Shown: positions 7,810 to 15,750, counted from the stretch's first letter. The stretch is 64,000 nucleotides of DNA from Micromonospora sp. WMMD1128 (GCF_027497235.1 NZ_CP114902.1:1811501-1875500), one strand, 5' to 3'. The notes: generated from the sequence alone by a model not told the origin. Numbers and translations are program-made.

Positions 7810-8450
7810 CCGTCACCACCACGGCTTGGCCCGGAACCGCTCGAATCCGCCAGTCCTATGCCTCGCTGGCCGAGCAATACACCGCGATGACCGCCAGCTA
7901 CAGCCGGTTTCCCGGACTACAGCAGGAACTGGAGGCGTTCCTCGTCACGCTGCCGGACGGGCCTGTACTGGATCTCGGCTGTGGAGCGGGCCGGGACGCA
8001 CACCTGACGACCGCGACCGGCAGGACGGCCGTCCTCGCGGACGTCACCATCGAACTGCTGACCGCCACGGCAACACGCCTCGCCACGCCGCACGCCGTGT
8101 GTGGGGACGCGATCGCCCTGCCGTTCCGGCAGGCATGTTTCGCCGGCATCATCGCCAGCGGTGTCCTGCTGCACCTGCCCAAGCCCTACACCGCCGCTGC
8201 GCTCACCGGCATCCACCGCACCCTGCGGCCCGGTGGCCGGGCACTGATCAGCATGAAGCACGGAGGCCGGGAAGGATGGCGCACCACGGAGGAGTTCCCC
8301 GCGCCCCGCTGGTTCAGCTACTACGAGCCGGAAGAGTTCGCCGATGCCTGCCGCGCGGTCGGGCTGCGCGTCGTGCACCTGGACAAGAGCACGCGGAAGG
8401 ACTGGTTCACCGCCACGACGGAACGGCCGCCGTCCGGTGGGGGCGGCTGA
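7806..8450 (+). CDS. Class I SAM-dependent methyltransferase
   Basis: A 214-residue methyltransferase. SAM-binding motif I is VLDLGCGAGRDA, an acidic residue follows the second strand (ADVTIELL), then GDAIALPFRQACFAGIIASGVLLHL and LRPGGRALISMKH as in small-molecule methyltransferases. GTG 7806 overlaps the upstream stop (GTGA). This is the last gene of the cassette. Its stop is followed in frame by the 3' fragment of the MobA-like gene at 8469, marking the block's right edge. The methyl acceptor is unknown. Confidence 0.88.
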   Translation: MTVTTTAWPGTARIRQSYASLAEQYTAMTASYSRFPGLQQELEAFLVTLPDGPVLDLGCGAGRDAHLTTATGRTAVLADVTIELLTATATRLATPHAVCGDAIALPFRQACFAGIIASGVLLHLPKPYTAAALTGIHRTLRPGGRALISMKHGGREGWRTTEEFPAPRWFSYYEPEEFADACRAVGLRVVHLDKSTRKDWFTATTERPPSGGGG

Positions 8451-8468
8451 GCCCAGCCCCGCCTCAGC

Positions 8469-8584
8469 ATCGTCGACATCTCCTGCGACGCGGTCGCAGA
8501 CGACAGCCGGATCGACAGCCCGGAGCTGATGGCGCTCTACGGCCTGTCCGTCCCCGAGCAACGCATCGGCGCGTGAATCGGCAG
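8469..8584 (+). pseudogene. 116-bp direct repeat B: orphan 3' end of the MobA-like gene
   Basis: This encodes the last 36 residues of the MobA-like protein (SPELMALYGLSVPEQRIGA plus stop) with no start and no upstream domain. Two residues differ from the intact copy; most other differences are synonymous. The similarity continues 8 bases beyond the stop, so chromosomal sequence was duplicated, not merely a protein motif. It follows the methyltransferase stop by 18 bp. It is best read as the scar of an insertion or recombination at the MobA-like gene. Confidence 0.85.
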
Positions 8585-8618
8585 CGGCTCGCGGCGGTGT
8601 ACATCGGGGCCGAGCCGG

Positions 8619-8951
8619 TCAGGTCGACTTGTCGGCGGGGATCAGGACGCCGCTGCCGGACCAGTTGATGTCCTCGTGCGAGATGGCCTTGTCGGGCTCG
8701 TCCTCCTCGTCCAGTGTGGAGTAGTCGGCGAGGTAGCGGCCGAAGCCGTACCCGCCGGCCTTCAGCGTCGCGAGCGCCCACGGCCGCAACTGGTCGCGCA
8801 GCTTGTCCGGCGCGCGTCGGTCGACCGGCACCCGGACGACGCCGAGCAGGTCGTACCACTCGTCGGCCGTGCCGGCGTCGACCACCCGACAGAGCGAGAA
8901 CGCGTGCCGCACCGGCGGCTCCGGGTCGATCCACGTGACCTGACTGCGCAT
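8619..8951 (-). CDS. Hypothetical protein, 110 residues
   Basis: Not recognised. The start is well supported: ATG 8951 is preceded by AGGAGGCAAC, a strong ribosome-binding site. The protein begins MRSQVTWIDPEPPVRHAFSL, is mixed alpha/beta in feel with an acidic stretch (DEEDEPDK) near residue 83, and has no membrane segment or cysteine motif. It is divergent from the Scr1-type regulator across a 136-bp AT-richer gap, so the regulator may control it (inference). Confidence 0.7.
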   Translation of the reverse strand: MRSQVTWIDPEPPVRHAFSLCRVVDAGTADEWYDLLGVVRVPVDRRAPDKLRDQLRPWALATLKAGGYGFGRYLADYSTLDEEDEPDKAISHEDINWSGSGVLIPADKST

Positions 8952-9087
8952 GTTGCCTCCTCTTGCTCTCGAAACTTCTCGGGCCAGCATCGTCGATGAA
9001 CAAATTTATATCAAGAGACTATTGCCCGGCATGTTTGTCGAGTATGGTCCAGGAAGTTTGCTGATGTGGACGGATGGAGTTCAGACG
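8952..9087. promoter_or_regulatory. Divergent promoter region of the XRE regulator
   Basis: A 136-bp gap between divergent starts with an unusually AT-rich core (around 9000-9020, AAATTTATATCAAGAG) for this chromosome. It probably holds both promoters and an operator for the regulator. No symmetric operator was obvious. Confidence 0.5.
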
Positions 9088-9984
9088 ATGCCGAAGACCG
9101 CGAGCACGTCGCGTAGGTCAACGCCACCGCTTGCGTCGCCGACCGTGCAGGCGTGGGAGCTTGGACTGCGGCTGCGTGAACGCCGGGAGGAAGTGGGAAT
9201 GACGGCGGTCGGGGCGGGTCGCGCCAGCGGCATCACACAGGCATACATCTCGGGCGTCGAAGCCGGGCGGGTGAAGTTGCCGCGCGACCGGCTGGCCCAG
9301 CTCGTCAAGGCATACGAGCTTGATCCATCCGATGCCGCCGAGTTGGAAGAGTTGCGGGTTGCGGCCATGGAGCGGGCTTGGTGGCATCAGTACTCGCAGC
9401 TCTTCCCCGCTGATTTCCTCCGCTTCCTCGGTTACGAGGCGGGTGCCGAGCACGTCCGCAGCTACCACAACGAGCTGTTGCACGGCCTGTTGCAGACCGA
9501 GGAGTACGCCCGCGCGGTCATCCGTGGCGGCAACACCTACGTCCGGCTGACCGAGATGGACCGGCGGGTCGCCGTGCGGATGGCGCGTCAGCGGCGGCTC
9601 GACGGTGACCACCCCCTACGACTGACTGCTGTGATCACCGAAGGTGCACTGCGGCAGCAGGTCGGCGGCGCGCAGGTGATGCGGTCCCAGCTCGACCACC
9701 TGGACCGGCTGTTGACCGAGCGCGCCGAGCAGTTCGAGGTCCGGGTAATGCCGTTCGCCGCCGGAGCGCATCCCGCGCTCGGCGGCCCGTTCCAGATCCT
9801 GTCGTTCCCGTCGCCTCGACTGCCTGACCTTGTCTGGCAGGAGGTGCTCACGTCCAGCGACATCATCGACCAGTCCAGCCGGGTCGCGGACTACGTCGTC
9901 ACCTTCGCCGAGGCGCGGGAGCGGGCGCTAAGCTCGGCGGAGTCGCTGGTGCTGATCCGGCGGATCGCCAAGGAGATGACGTGA
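9088..9984 (+). CDS. XRE-family regulator, Scr1/DUF5753 type
   Basis: About 298 residues. The N-terminal helix-turn-helix (roughly 15-75) has LRLRERREEVGMTAVGAGRASGI and ISGVEAGRVKLP, typical XRE helices. The C-terminal two thirds is DUF5753-like: ERAWWHQYSQLFP, then LLHGLLQTEEYARAVI, ARQRRL and RVMPFAAGAHPALGGPF. These regulators pair with DUF397 proteins, as here. ATG 9088 is chosen because GGAG sits 8 bases upstream; ATG 9064 is possible. The stop overlaps the next gene's start, so the two are co-translated. Confidence 0.92.
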   Translation: MPKTASTSRRSTPPLASPTVQAWELGLRLRERREEVGMTAVGAGRASGITQAYISGVEAGRVKLPRDRLAQLVKAYELDPSDAAELEELRVAAMERAWWHQYSQLFPADFLRFLGYEAGAEHVRSYHNELLHGLLQTEEYARAVIRGGNTYVRLTEMDRRVAVRMARQRRLDGDHPLRLTAVITEGALRQQVGGAQVMRSQLDHLDRLLTERAEQFEVRVMPFAAGAHPALGGPFQILSFPSPRLPDLVWQEVLTSSDIIDQSSRVADYVVTFAEARERALSSAESLVLIRRIAKEMT

Positions 9985-10184
9985 TGGTCGCTCGCCCCGC
10001 CCTCGGCGGTGGGTGGTTCAAGTCCTCCCGCAGCTCGGACAACGCGGCCTGCGTCGAGGTGCGGTTCGCCGGTGGCGCGGTGGACGTCCGCGACACCAAG
10101 GACCGCACCGGCCCGACGCTAGCCTTCGACAGCCGATCCTGGGCCAGCTTCCTGACCGGCCTCAAGGCCGCGTCGGACCGGTAG
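9984..10184 (+). CDS. DUF397 domain protein
   Basis: A 66-residue DUF397 protein: WFKSSRSSDNAACVEVRFAGG, then VDVRDTKD and LAFDSRSWASFLTGLK, which is the entire family signature. AAGGAGA precedes the start and the ATG overlaps the regulator's stop (GTG 9981 possible). DUF397 proteins are the standard partner of Scr1-type XRE regulators and behave like part of a toxin-antitoxin-like switch in Streptomyces. Thirty-three bases of this gene (10053-10085) recur at 14403-14435. Confidence 0.93.
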   Translation: MVARPALGGGWFKSSRSSDNAACVEVRFAGGAVDVRDTKDRTGPTLAFDSRSWASFLTGLKAASDR

Positions 10185-10192
10185 GCCGGGCC

Positions 10193-10435
10193 TTACTCCT
10201 GCACCCAGAACTGCCAGCCGGGCGGTGTGGGCGGCCACGACGGGTCGGGTCGCCAGCTCGACGGAGGTACCCAACCTGCCGGGGGTGAGGGCCAGCCGGG
10301 CGGCACGGCGAACCGCCACCGGGCAGGTGTCCGCCACCTCCTGACCGGCCGAGGACTCCGTGCGTTCAGCCGGACTGCTGCCCCGGGCGGTGGGCGGCGA
10401 GGCCAACGGTCCGGGGGATGTCTGGCATCCGACAT
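10193..10435 (-). CDS. Small PPGW-motif protein or gene remnant
   Basis: The C-terminal half reads FAVPPGWPSPPAGWVPP and then DPSWPPTPPGWQFWVQE, a Pro/Trp-rich motif common at the ends of actinobacterial membrane-associated proteins. The N-terminal half is nondescript and no good ribosome-binding site is seen, so this may be the tail of a decayed larger gene. It ends 8 bp from the DUF397 stop. Nothing else is recognisable in 10185-10509. Confidence 0.4.
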   Translation of the reverse strand: MSDARHPPDRWPRRPPPGAAVRLNARSPRPVRRWRTPARWRFAVPPGWPSPPAGWVPPSSWRPDPSWPPTPPGWQFWVQE

Positions 10436-10509
10436 GCATTGACGCTGGCCGCCGTGTCGGGGCGGTGCGGTGGCTCCCGCCGCTGGCCATGACAGCCCAC
10501 AATGACCCC

Positions 10510-10962
10510 ATGGCAGCAGGTGATCAGACGCGCAGGTGGGCGGCGGTGGTCCTCGTCGGGCTGGTGGGCGCCGGCCTGGGGGCGTTTCTGGCCGTCCAGG
10601 ACCTCGACCGGGCGAACAAGTGGTCCGGCGTGTTCGGGCTGTTCCTCACGCTTGCCGGTGTGGGTCTCTCCGCGTACGGGCTGTTCGGTGCCCGGCGGGC
10701 GGCGGGCGGGCAGTCGGTGGACGACAGTGTCGTCGGTGGCGGGGTGACCCAGGTCCGTGGGGTGCGCGGCGACGTGCGTATCGGCGGGTCCGCACCGGCG
10801 ACCGGGTCGCCGTCCGCGCCGACCGCGCCGCCGCCGTCTGCCGCCGGGATGGGGGCCGGCGGCGTACCGGCCGGGGACGGGCAGTCGGTGACGCGGTCGT
10901 GGGCGGCGGGACCGGTACGGCAGGTCGACGGTGTCGGCGGTGACGTGGACATCGACAGGTGA
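10510..10962 (+). CDS. Small two-helix membrane protein paired with the TPR NTPase
   Basis: About 150 residues. It has two membrane helices (around 11-29 and 38-58), then a Pro/Ala/Gly-rich tail with two copies of a short strand-like motif, TQVRGVRGDVRIGG and RQVDGVGGDVDIDR. The next protein begins with a related element (VVFGDVIQISHVDGGVTV). The start is ATG 10510 (ATG 10489 possible); no strong ribosome-binding site. The TGA overlaps the GTG of the NTPase (GTGA), so translation is coupled. Inference: it anchors or signals for the NTPase through the shared GDV motifs. Confidence 0.7.
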   Translation: MAAGDQTRRWAAVVLVGLVGAGLGAFLAVQDLDRANKWSGVFGLFLTLAGVGLSAYGLFGARRAAGGQSVDDSVVGGGVTQVRGVRGDVRIGGSAPATGSPSAPTAPPPSAAGMGAGGVPAGDGQSVTRSWAAGPVRQVDGVGGDVDIDR

Positions 10963-13900
10963 GCCGTCGGTGGTGTCCGCAACCGGCGGCGGGTCAGGTG
11001 GTGACCGGCAGTGTGGTCTTCGGGGACGTCATCCAGATCTCCCACGTCGACGGCGGCGTCACCGTCATCAGCCCGGATCGACCGCCCTACCGGGTGAGCA
11101 CGGCCGACAGTTCCCCGGTGCCGGTGGGTGTGCCGAAGGCCCGATCGCATCCGAGCTGCCTGTTGCTGGCCCGCCATCAGGTGGTGCCGTTCGCCGGTCG
11201 CGAGCGGACCCTGGACGCGCTGGCCGAGTGGGTGCGCGGTGGCGAGCCGGTCGCGGCGTTGCTGGTCCACGGCGCGGGTGGGCAGGGCAAGACCCGTCTC
11301 GCCGCCGAGGTCACCGCCCGGTGCGCAGCGGCGGGGTGGGCGGCGTGGAAGGTGGTGCACACACCGACCCCGGTGCCCGGGACCGCGCCGGTGTCCCGGG
11401 TCGAGTTACCCGGCGGCGCGGTGCTGGCGGTCGTGGACTACGCCGACCGGTGGCCGGCCTCAGCGTTGTTGGCCCTGCTCATTCAGCTACGGGACCTGCA
11501 CACGCGGACCGGCGCCCGGGTGCGGGTGCTGATGCTGGCCCGCTCGGACGGCTACTGGTGGCCGGCGGTGGCCAACCGGGCCGAGAGCGACCTCGGCATC
11601 GACACCGGTCAGGTGGCGTTGCCGCCGCTGGCCGCCGACAGCGACGACGACCGACTGACGCTGTTCACCACCGCGGCGGCGCGCTTCGCCGCGGCCATGA
11701 ACATCGAGCGGGCCGGCTGGCCGGTACCGGATCTGACCGGGCCCGCCTTCGCGCAGGTCCTGGCCGTGCACATGGCTGCCCTGGCCACCGTCGACGCGAT
11801 TCGGCACGGCGATGTCCCACCCGTACGAGGGGACGCCGTCTCGGCTTATCTGCTGCTGCGGGAGGAGGCGTACTGGCACGAGCTGCGTACCGGACCCGAG
11901 GATCCCTTGACGACCCCGCCCGCGGTGATGCACCGGGCCGTGTACACCGCGACCCTGATCGGGGCCCAGCCCCGATCTGCCGCCCGGCGGGCGCTCAGCC
12001 AGGCCGGGTTTGCCGCCGACAGTGCCGCCGCGGACCGGATCATCGACGATCACACGACCTGCTATCCGCCGACCGACACCCGACTCGTGTTCGAGCCGCT
12101 GCACCCCGACCGGCTCGGCGAGGACCTCATCGCCCTGTCCACCCCGGGCCACGGCGGGCTCACGACCCTGGAGAAGGACTGGGCGCCCATCGCGGTCGCC
12201 GACCTGCTCACCGCCGACGGGCCACAGCTGCCGGCCTGGAGCACGGCCGCGGTCACCACTCTCGTCGAGACCGCACGCCGATGGCCGCACATCGCCACCG
12301 ACGTGCTGTACCCGTTGATCCGTCGCCGTCCCGAGCTGGTTGTCGCCGCTGGCGGGGCCACCCTCACCCGCCTGGCGGCCGTCCCCGACATCGACCCCGC
12401 CATCCTGGAGATCCTCGAACCCCTGCTGCCCCAGGGCCGGCACATCGATCTCGACATCGCCGCCGCCGCGATCACCGGCCATCTCACCCGGCACCGCCTG
12501 GCCCACGCCACCGGCGACGCGGACCGTGCCTGGCTGCACGCCATCCACGCCTGGCGGCTGGCCAACGCCGGGCAACACGTCGCCGCGCTGGCCTCGGCGC
12601 AGGAGGCCGCCGGCGTCTACCGGCGGCTGGCGGAGGCCGACCCGGCCTCCCTGCCTGGCCTCGCGATGTCGTTGAACAACCTCGGCAACCATCTGTCGGG
12701 GGTGGGGCGTCGGGAGGAGGCGCTGGCCCCGACGGAGGAAGCCGCCGGCATCTGGCGCCGGTTGGCGATGGTCAACCCGGCCGCCTACCTGCCGCACCTC
12801 TCGGGGGCGTTGAACAACCTCGGCAACCATCTGTCGGGGGTGGGGCGTCGGGAGGAGGCGCTGGCCCCGGCGGAGGAGGCCGTCGCCATTCGCCGCCGGC
12901 TGGCGGAGGCCGACCCGGATGCCTACCTGCCCGAACTCGCGGGGTCGTTGGCCAACCTCGGTAGCCGGCTGGCGGAGGTGGGGCGTCGGGAGGAGGCGCT
13001 GGCCCGAACGGAGGAAGCCGCCGGCGTCTACCGGCGGCTGGCGGAGGCCGACCCGACCGCCCACCTGCCCGATTTCGCGACATCGCTGCACAATCTCGGC
13101 AACGAGCTGTCGGGGGTGGGGCGGCGGGAGGAGGCGCTGGCTCAGGTCGAGGAGGCCGTGACCATTCGTCGCCGGTTGGCGGAGGCCAACCCGGCCGCCC
13201 ACCGGCCCGACCTCGCGATGTCGTTGACCAGCTTGGGGACTCGCCTGTTGGCGCTGGGACGTCGGGAGGAGGCGCTGGCCCCGGCGGAGGAGGCCGTCAC
13301 CATCCGCCGCCGGTTGGCGGAGGCCAACCCGGCCGCCCACCTGCCCGACCTCGCGACATCGTTGAACAATCTCGGCGTCTTGCTGGCGGAGGTGGGGCGT
13401 CGGGAGGAGGCGCTGGCACTGGCGGAGAAGGCCGCCGGCATCTGGCGCCGGTTGGCGGAGGCCAACCCGGCCGCCCACCTGCCCGACCTCGCGACGTCGT
13501 TGATGAACGTCAGCGAGCGGCTGTCCCAGGTGGGGCGTCGGGAGGAGGCACCGGTCCCGGCGGAGGAGGCTACCGGCATCTGGCGCCGGTTGGCCGGGGC
13601 CAACCCGGCCGCCCACCTGCCCCAGCTCGCCGGGTCGTTGGACAATCTCGGCGTCTTCCTGTCCCAGGTGGGGCGTTGGGAGGAGGCGCTGGTCCCGGCG
13701 GAGGAGGCCATGACCATCCGTCGCCACCTGGCGGAGGTCAACCCCGCCGTCTACCTGTCCCACCTCGCGATCTCGTTGTCCAACCGCGGCGCTCTCCTGT
13801 TCACGGTGGGGTGCCGGGAGGAGGCACTGGCACTGGCGGAGGGGGCCGTCGATGTGTACCGGCGACTGGCGGAGGCCAACCCGGCCGCCCACCTGCCCGA

Positions 13901-14384
13901 CCTCGCGACATCGTTGAACAATCTCGGCGTCCTCCGGTCGGAGCCGGACAAGCGGGAGCAGGCCCTGGCCGCGGCGGAGGAGGCCACTGCCATCCACCGC
14001 CGGTTGGCCGGGGCCAACCCGGCCGCCTACCTGCCCCACCTCGCGATGTCGTTGACCAACGTCAGCGAGCGGCTGTCCCAGGTGGGGCGCCGGGAGGAGG
14101 CGCTGGCCGCGGCGGAGGAGGCCGTGACCATCCGCCGCCGGTTGGCGGAGGCCAACCCCGTCGCCTACCTGCCCTTCCTCGCGAGATCACTGTCGGCGTA
14201 CGCGCGGGTGTGTGTCAGTGTGGATGCCGACATGACCGGGGCCCTGGCTGCGGTCACGGAGGCGGTAGGTCTCTATGAGCCCCTGGCGCGGCAGTTGCCG
14301 CAGGCGTTCGCCGACCATCTGTCCGACGCCCGGCAGATCCGCGCCGACATCATCGGGCGGCTCGGCGGGGAGCCCGAGCACTGA
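10959..14384 (+). CDS. STAND-like P-loop NTPase with eleven TPR units
   Basis: A 1,141-residue protein. Residues 13-38 carry the GDV-type motif shared with the upstream protein. Walker A is HGAGGQGKTRLA (about 104-115), Walker B AVLAVVDYAD (about 154-163) and a sensor-like VLMLARSD. A helical middle region follows to about 530. From codon 12669 there are eleven TPR units of exactly 46 residues (SLNNLGxxLxxVGRREEALAxxEEA plus IRRRLAEANPAAHLPDLA), then a degenerate twelfth. The layout fits STAND NTPases that sense ligands with repeats, as in conflict/defence systems. No nuclease, protease or TIR effector is visible. A TTA codon lies at 11406-11408. Confidence 0.85.
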   Translation: MSRRWCPQPAAGQVVTGSVVFGDVIQISHVDGGVTVISPDRPPYRVSTADSSPVPVGVPKARSHPSCLLLARHQVVPFAGRERTLDALAEWVRGGEPVAALLVHGAGGQGKTRLAAEVTARCAAAGWAAWKVVHTPTPVPGTAPVSRVELPGGAVLAVVDYADRWPASALLALLIQLRDLHTRTGARVRVLMLARSDGYWWPAVANRAESDLGIDTGQVALPPLAADSDDDRLTLFTTAAARFAAAMNIERAGWPVPDLTGPAFAQVLAVHMAALATVDAIRHGDVPPVRGDAVSAYLLLREEAYWHELRTGPEDPLTTPPAVMHRAVYTATLIGAQPRSAARRALSQAGFAADSAAADRIIDDHTTCYPPTDTRLVFEPLHPDRLGEDLIALSTPGHGGLTTLEKDWAPIAVADLLTADGPQLPAWSTAAVTTLVETARRWPHIATDVLYPLIRRRPELVVAAGGATLTRLAAVPDIDPAILEILEPLLPQGRHIDLDIAAAAITGHLTRHRLAHATGDADRAWLHAIHAWRLANAGQHVAALASAQEAAGVYRRLAEADPASLPGLAMSLNNLGNHLSGVGRREEALAPTEEAAGIWRRLAMVNPAAYLPHLSGALNNLGNHLSGVGRREEALAPAEEAVAIRRRLAEADPDAYLPELAGSLANLGSRLAEVGRREEALARTEEAAGVYRRLAEADPTAHLPDFATSLHNLGNELSGVGRREEALAQVEEAVTIRRRLAEANPAAHRPDLAMSLTSLGTRLLALGRREEALAPAEEAVTIRRRLAEANPAAHLPDLATSLNNLGVLLAEVGRREEALALAEKAAGIWRRLAEANPAAHLPDLATSLMNVSERLSQVGRREEAPVPAEEATGIWRRLAGANPAAHLPQLAGSLDNLGVFLSQVGRWEEALVPAEEAMTIRRHLAEVNPAVYLSHLAISLSNRGALLFTVGCREEALALAEGAVDVYRRLAEANPAAHLPDLATSLNNLGVLRSEPDKREQALAAAEEATAIHRRLAGANPAAYLPHLAMSLTNVSERLSQVGRREEALAAAEEAVTIRRRLAEANPVAYLPFLARSLSAYARVCVSVDADMTGALAAVTEAVGLYEPLARQLPQAFADHLSDARQIRADIIGRLGGEPEH
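12669..14186 (+). repeat. Eleven tandem 138-bp units encoding the TPR array
   Basis: The coding sequence is an uninterrupted tandem array with period exactly 138 bp. Several units share long near-identical stretches (for example around 13309-13375, 13447-13505 and 13866-13925), suggesting recent duplication or gene conversion. Confidence 0.85.
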
Positions 14385-14402
14385 TGCCGTCCCGGCGCGA
14401 CC

Positions 14403-14435
14403 GTCGAGGTGCGGTTCGCCGGCGGCGCGGTGGAC
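14403..14435 (+). pseudogene. DUF397 gene fragment
   Basis: Thirty-three bases match 10053-10085 of the DUF397 gene with one mismatch and encode VEVRFAGGAVD. No start, serine-rich N-terminus or C-terminus remains. The fragment begins 18 bp after the NTPase stop. The remainder of 14385-14572 holds nothing recognisable. Confidence 0.55.
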
Positions 14436-14572
14436 CGTCATCACGGTGCTGACCACTCAGCCTCCGCGCCGAACGGGTCCTGCTCAACGGCGGTCCGTCC
14501 CCGAGTGACGCGCGTCGGCGCGGTGACCGGGTTGTCACGGAGGCTGTCGTACCGGGGTGCCAGGATGCCGTC

Positions 14573-14905
14573 GTGGCGTATGACGAGGACCTGGCGAACC
14601 GGGTACGGGAGCTGGTCGGGCGCGAGCCCGGCATCGCCGAGCGGCGCATGTTCGGCGGCCTGGCGATGATGCTGCGCGGCAACATGGCCGTGGTCGTCCG
14701 CGGCGCGGGGGGCTTGATGGTCCGCGTCGACCCGGCGGAGTCCGATCGGGCGTTGGCCGAGCCCGGCGCCGAGAGCACGGTGATGCGCGGGCGGGCGATG
14801 CGCGGCTGGGTCACGGTGGAGCCCGCGGCCTGCGAGCGGGACGCGGACCTGGCCCGGTGGGTCGACCGTGGCGTCCGCTACGCGGCCGGTCTACCGGCGA
14901 AGTGA
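14573..14905 (+). CDS. TfoX N-terminal domain protein
   Basis: A 110-residue TfoX/Sxy N-terminal-domain protein. AERRMFGGLAMMLRGNMAVVV and LMVRVDPAESDRAL, then STVMRGRAMRGWVTV are the family's conserved segments. Stand-alone TfoX_N proteins are widespread in actinobacteria, with no demonstrated competence role there; function unknown. GTG start at 14573. It lies in the same direction as the VOC gene 83 bp downstream. Confidence 0.9.
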   Translation: MAYDEDLANRVRELVGREPGIAERRMFGGLAMMLRGNMAVVVRGAGGLMVRVDPAESDRALAEPGAESTVMRGRAMRGWVTVEPAACERDADLARWVDRGVRYAAGLPAK

Positions 14906-14988
14906 CGCCGCGATAATCGGCTGCGGGCCGGTCTCCTCCGCCCTAGGCTCGGCCACCAGTCGGACCGGGCCGGGCCGGCGGATCGGGG

Positions 14989-15723
14989 ATGAGCAGCGCG
15001 ATGACGATCAACCTCCATGCGATAAGTGTCGACGCGGCGGAGCCACTGCGGCTCGCACGCTTCTGGGCGGCGGTGCTCGGCCGGGAGATGGTCGACGACC
15101 CGCACGAGGGGGTCGCGCTCCGGCCCGACGGTGACCCCGGCTTCCGCATCCGGTTCCTTCCGACCGACGCGCCGAAGGCCGGGCAGAACCGCATCCACTT
15201 CGACCTGACCAGCGCGTCCCCGGAGGGCCAGCGGGCGACGGTGTCCCGGGCGATCGAGGTGGGCGGTCGGCACGCCGACGTCGGTCAGAAGGGCGACGAG
15301 GGGCACGTGGTGCTCGCCGATCTGGAGGGCAACGAGTTCTGCGTCTGCGAGGCCGACAACAATTTCCTCGCCGGCTGCGGTCTTGTCGGCGCGGTGAACT
15401 GCGACGGCACGCGGGCGGCCGGTCATTTCTGGAGCGCGGCGCTGGGCTGGCCGCTGGTCTGGGACCAGGATGAGGAGACCGCGATCCAGTCCCCGCGCGG
15501 CGGGGCGAAGGTCACCTGGAGCGGCCCGCCGTTGATGCCGAGGCACGGCCGGGACCGCGTACACCTGGATCTCGCGCCGCCTGTCGGCGCGGACCGGGAG
15601 GCGGAGGTCGACCGGCTGCTCTCGCTCGGCGCGACCCGGGTCGGCGCGGGCCGGCACACCGCCGACGACGTGGTGCTGGCCGACCCCGACGGCACCGAGT
15701 TCTGCATTCTGACTCCCCGGTAG
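14989..15723 (+). CDS. VOC/glyoxalase-like protein with two domains
   Basis: A 244-residue vicinal-oxygen-chelate protein made of two glyoxalase-like halves (about 5-122 and 128-244). Each contains a RFWAAVLG/GHFWSAALG helix and ends with a VVLADLEGNEFCV or VVLADPDGTEFCI strand, the Glyoxalase_6 pattern. Substrate unknown; such proteins include dioxygenases, resistance proteins and isomerases. ATG 14989 gives the typical MTINLHAISVDA start. It is followed by a strong hairpin. Confidence 0.85.
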   Translation: MSSAMTINLHAISVDAAEPLRLARFWAAVLGREMVDDPHEGVALRPDGDPGFRIRFLPTDAPKAGQNRIHFDLTSASPEGQRATVSRAIEVGGRHADVGQKGDEGHVVLADLEGNEFCVCEADNNFLAGCGLVGAVNCDGTRAAGHFWSAALGWPLVWDQDEETAIQSPRGGAKVTWSGPPLMPRHGRDRVHLDLAPPVGADREAEVDRLLSLGATRVGAGRHTADDVVLADPDGTEFCILTPR

Positions 15724-15750
15724 CGGCCCCGCCCGGTCGGTGTCATGTGA

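Noticed and set aside
10010..10030. GGTTCAAGTCC resembling a tRNA T-loop
   Set aside because: It encodes WFKSS of the DUF397 protein; no acceptor, D or anticodon stems surround it.
11487..14039. 850-codon antisense frame over the TPR NTPase
   Set aside because: Its regular repeats only mirror the 138-bp tandem units of the sense gene. The sense strand has Walker motifs and TPR signatures.
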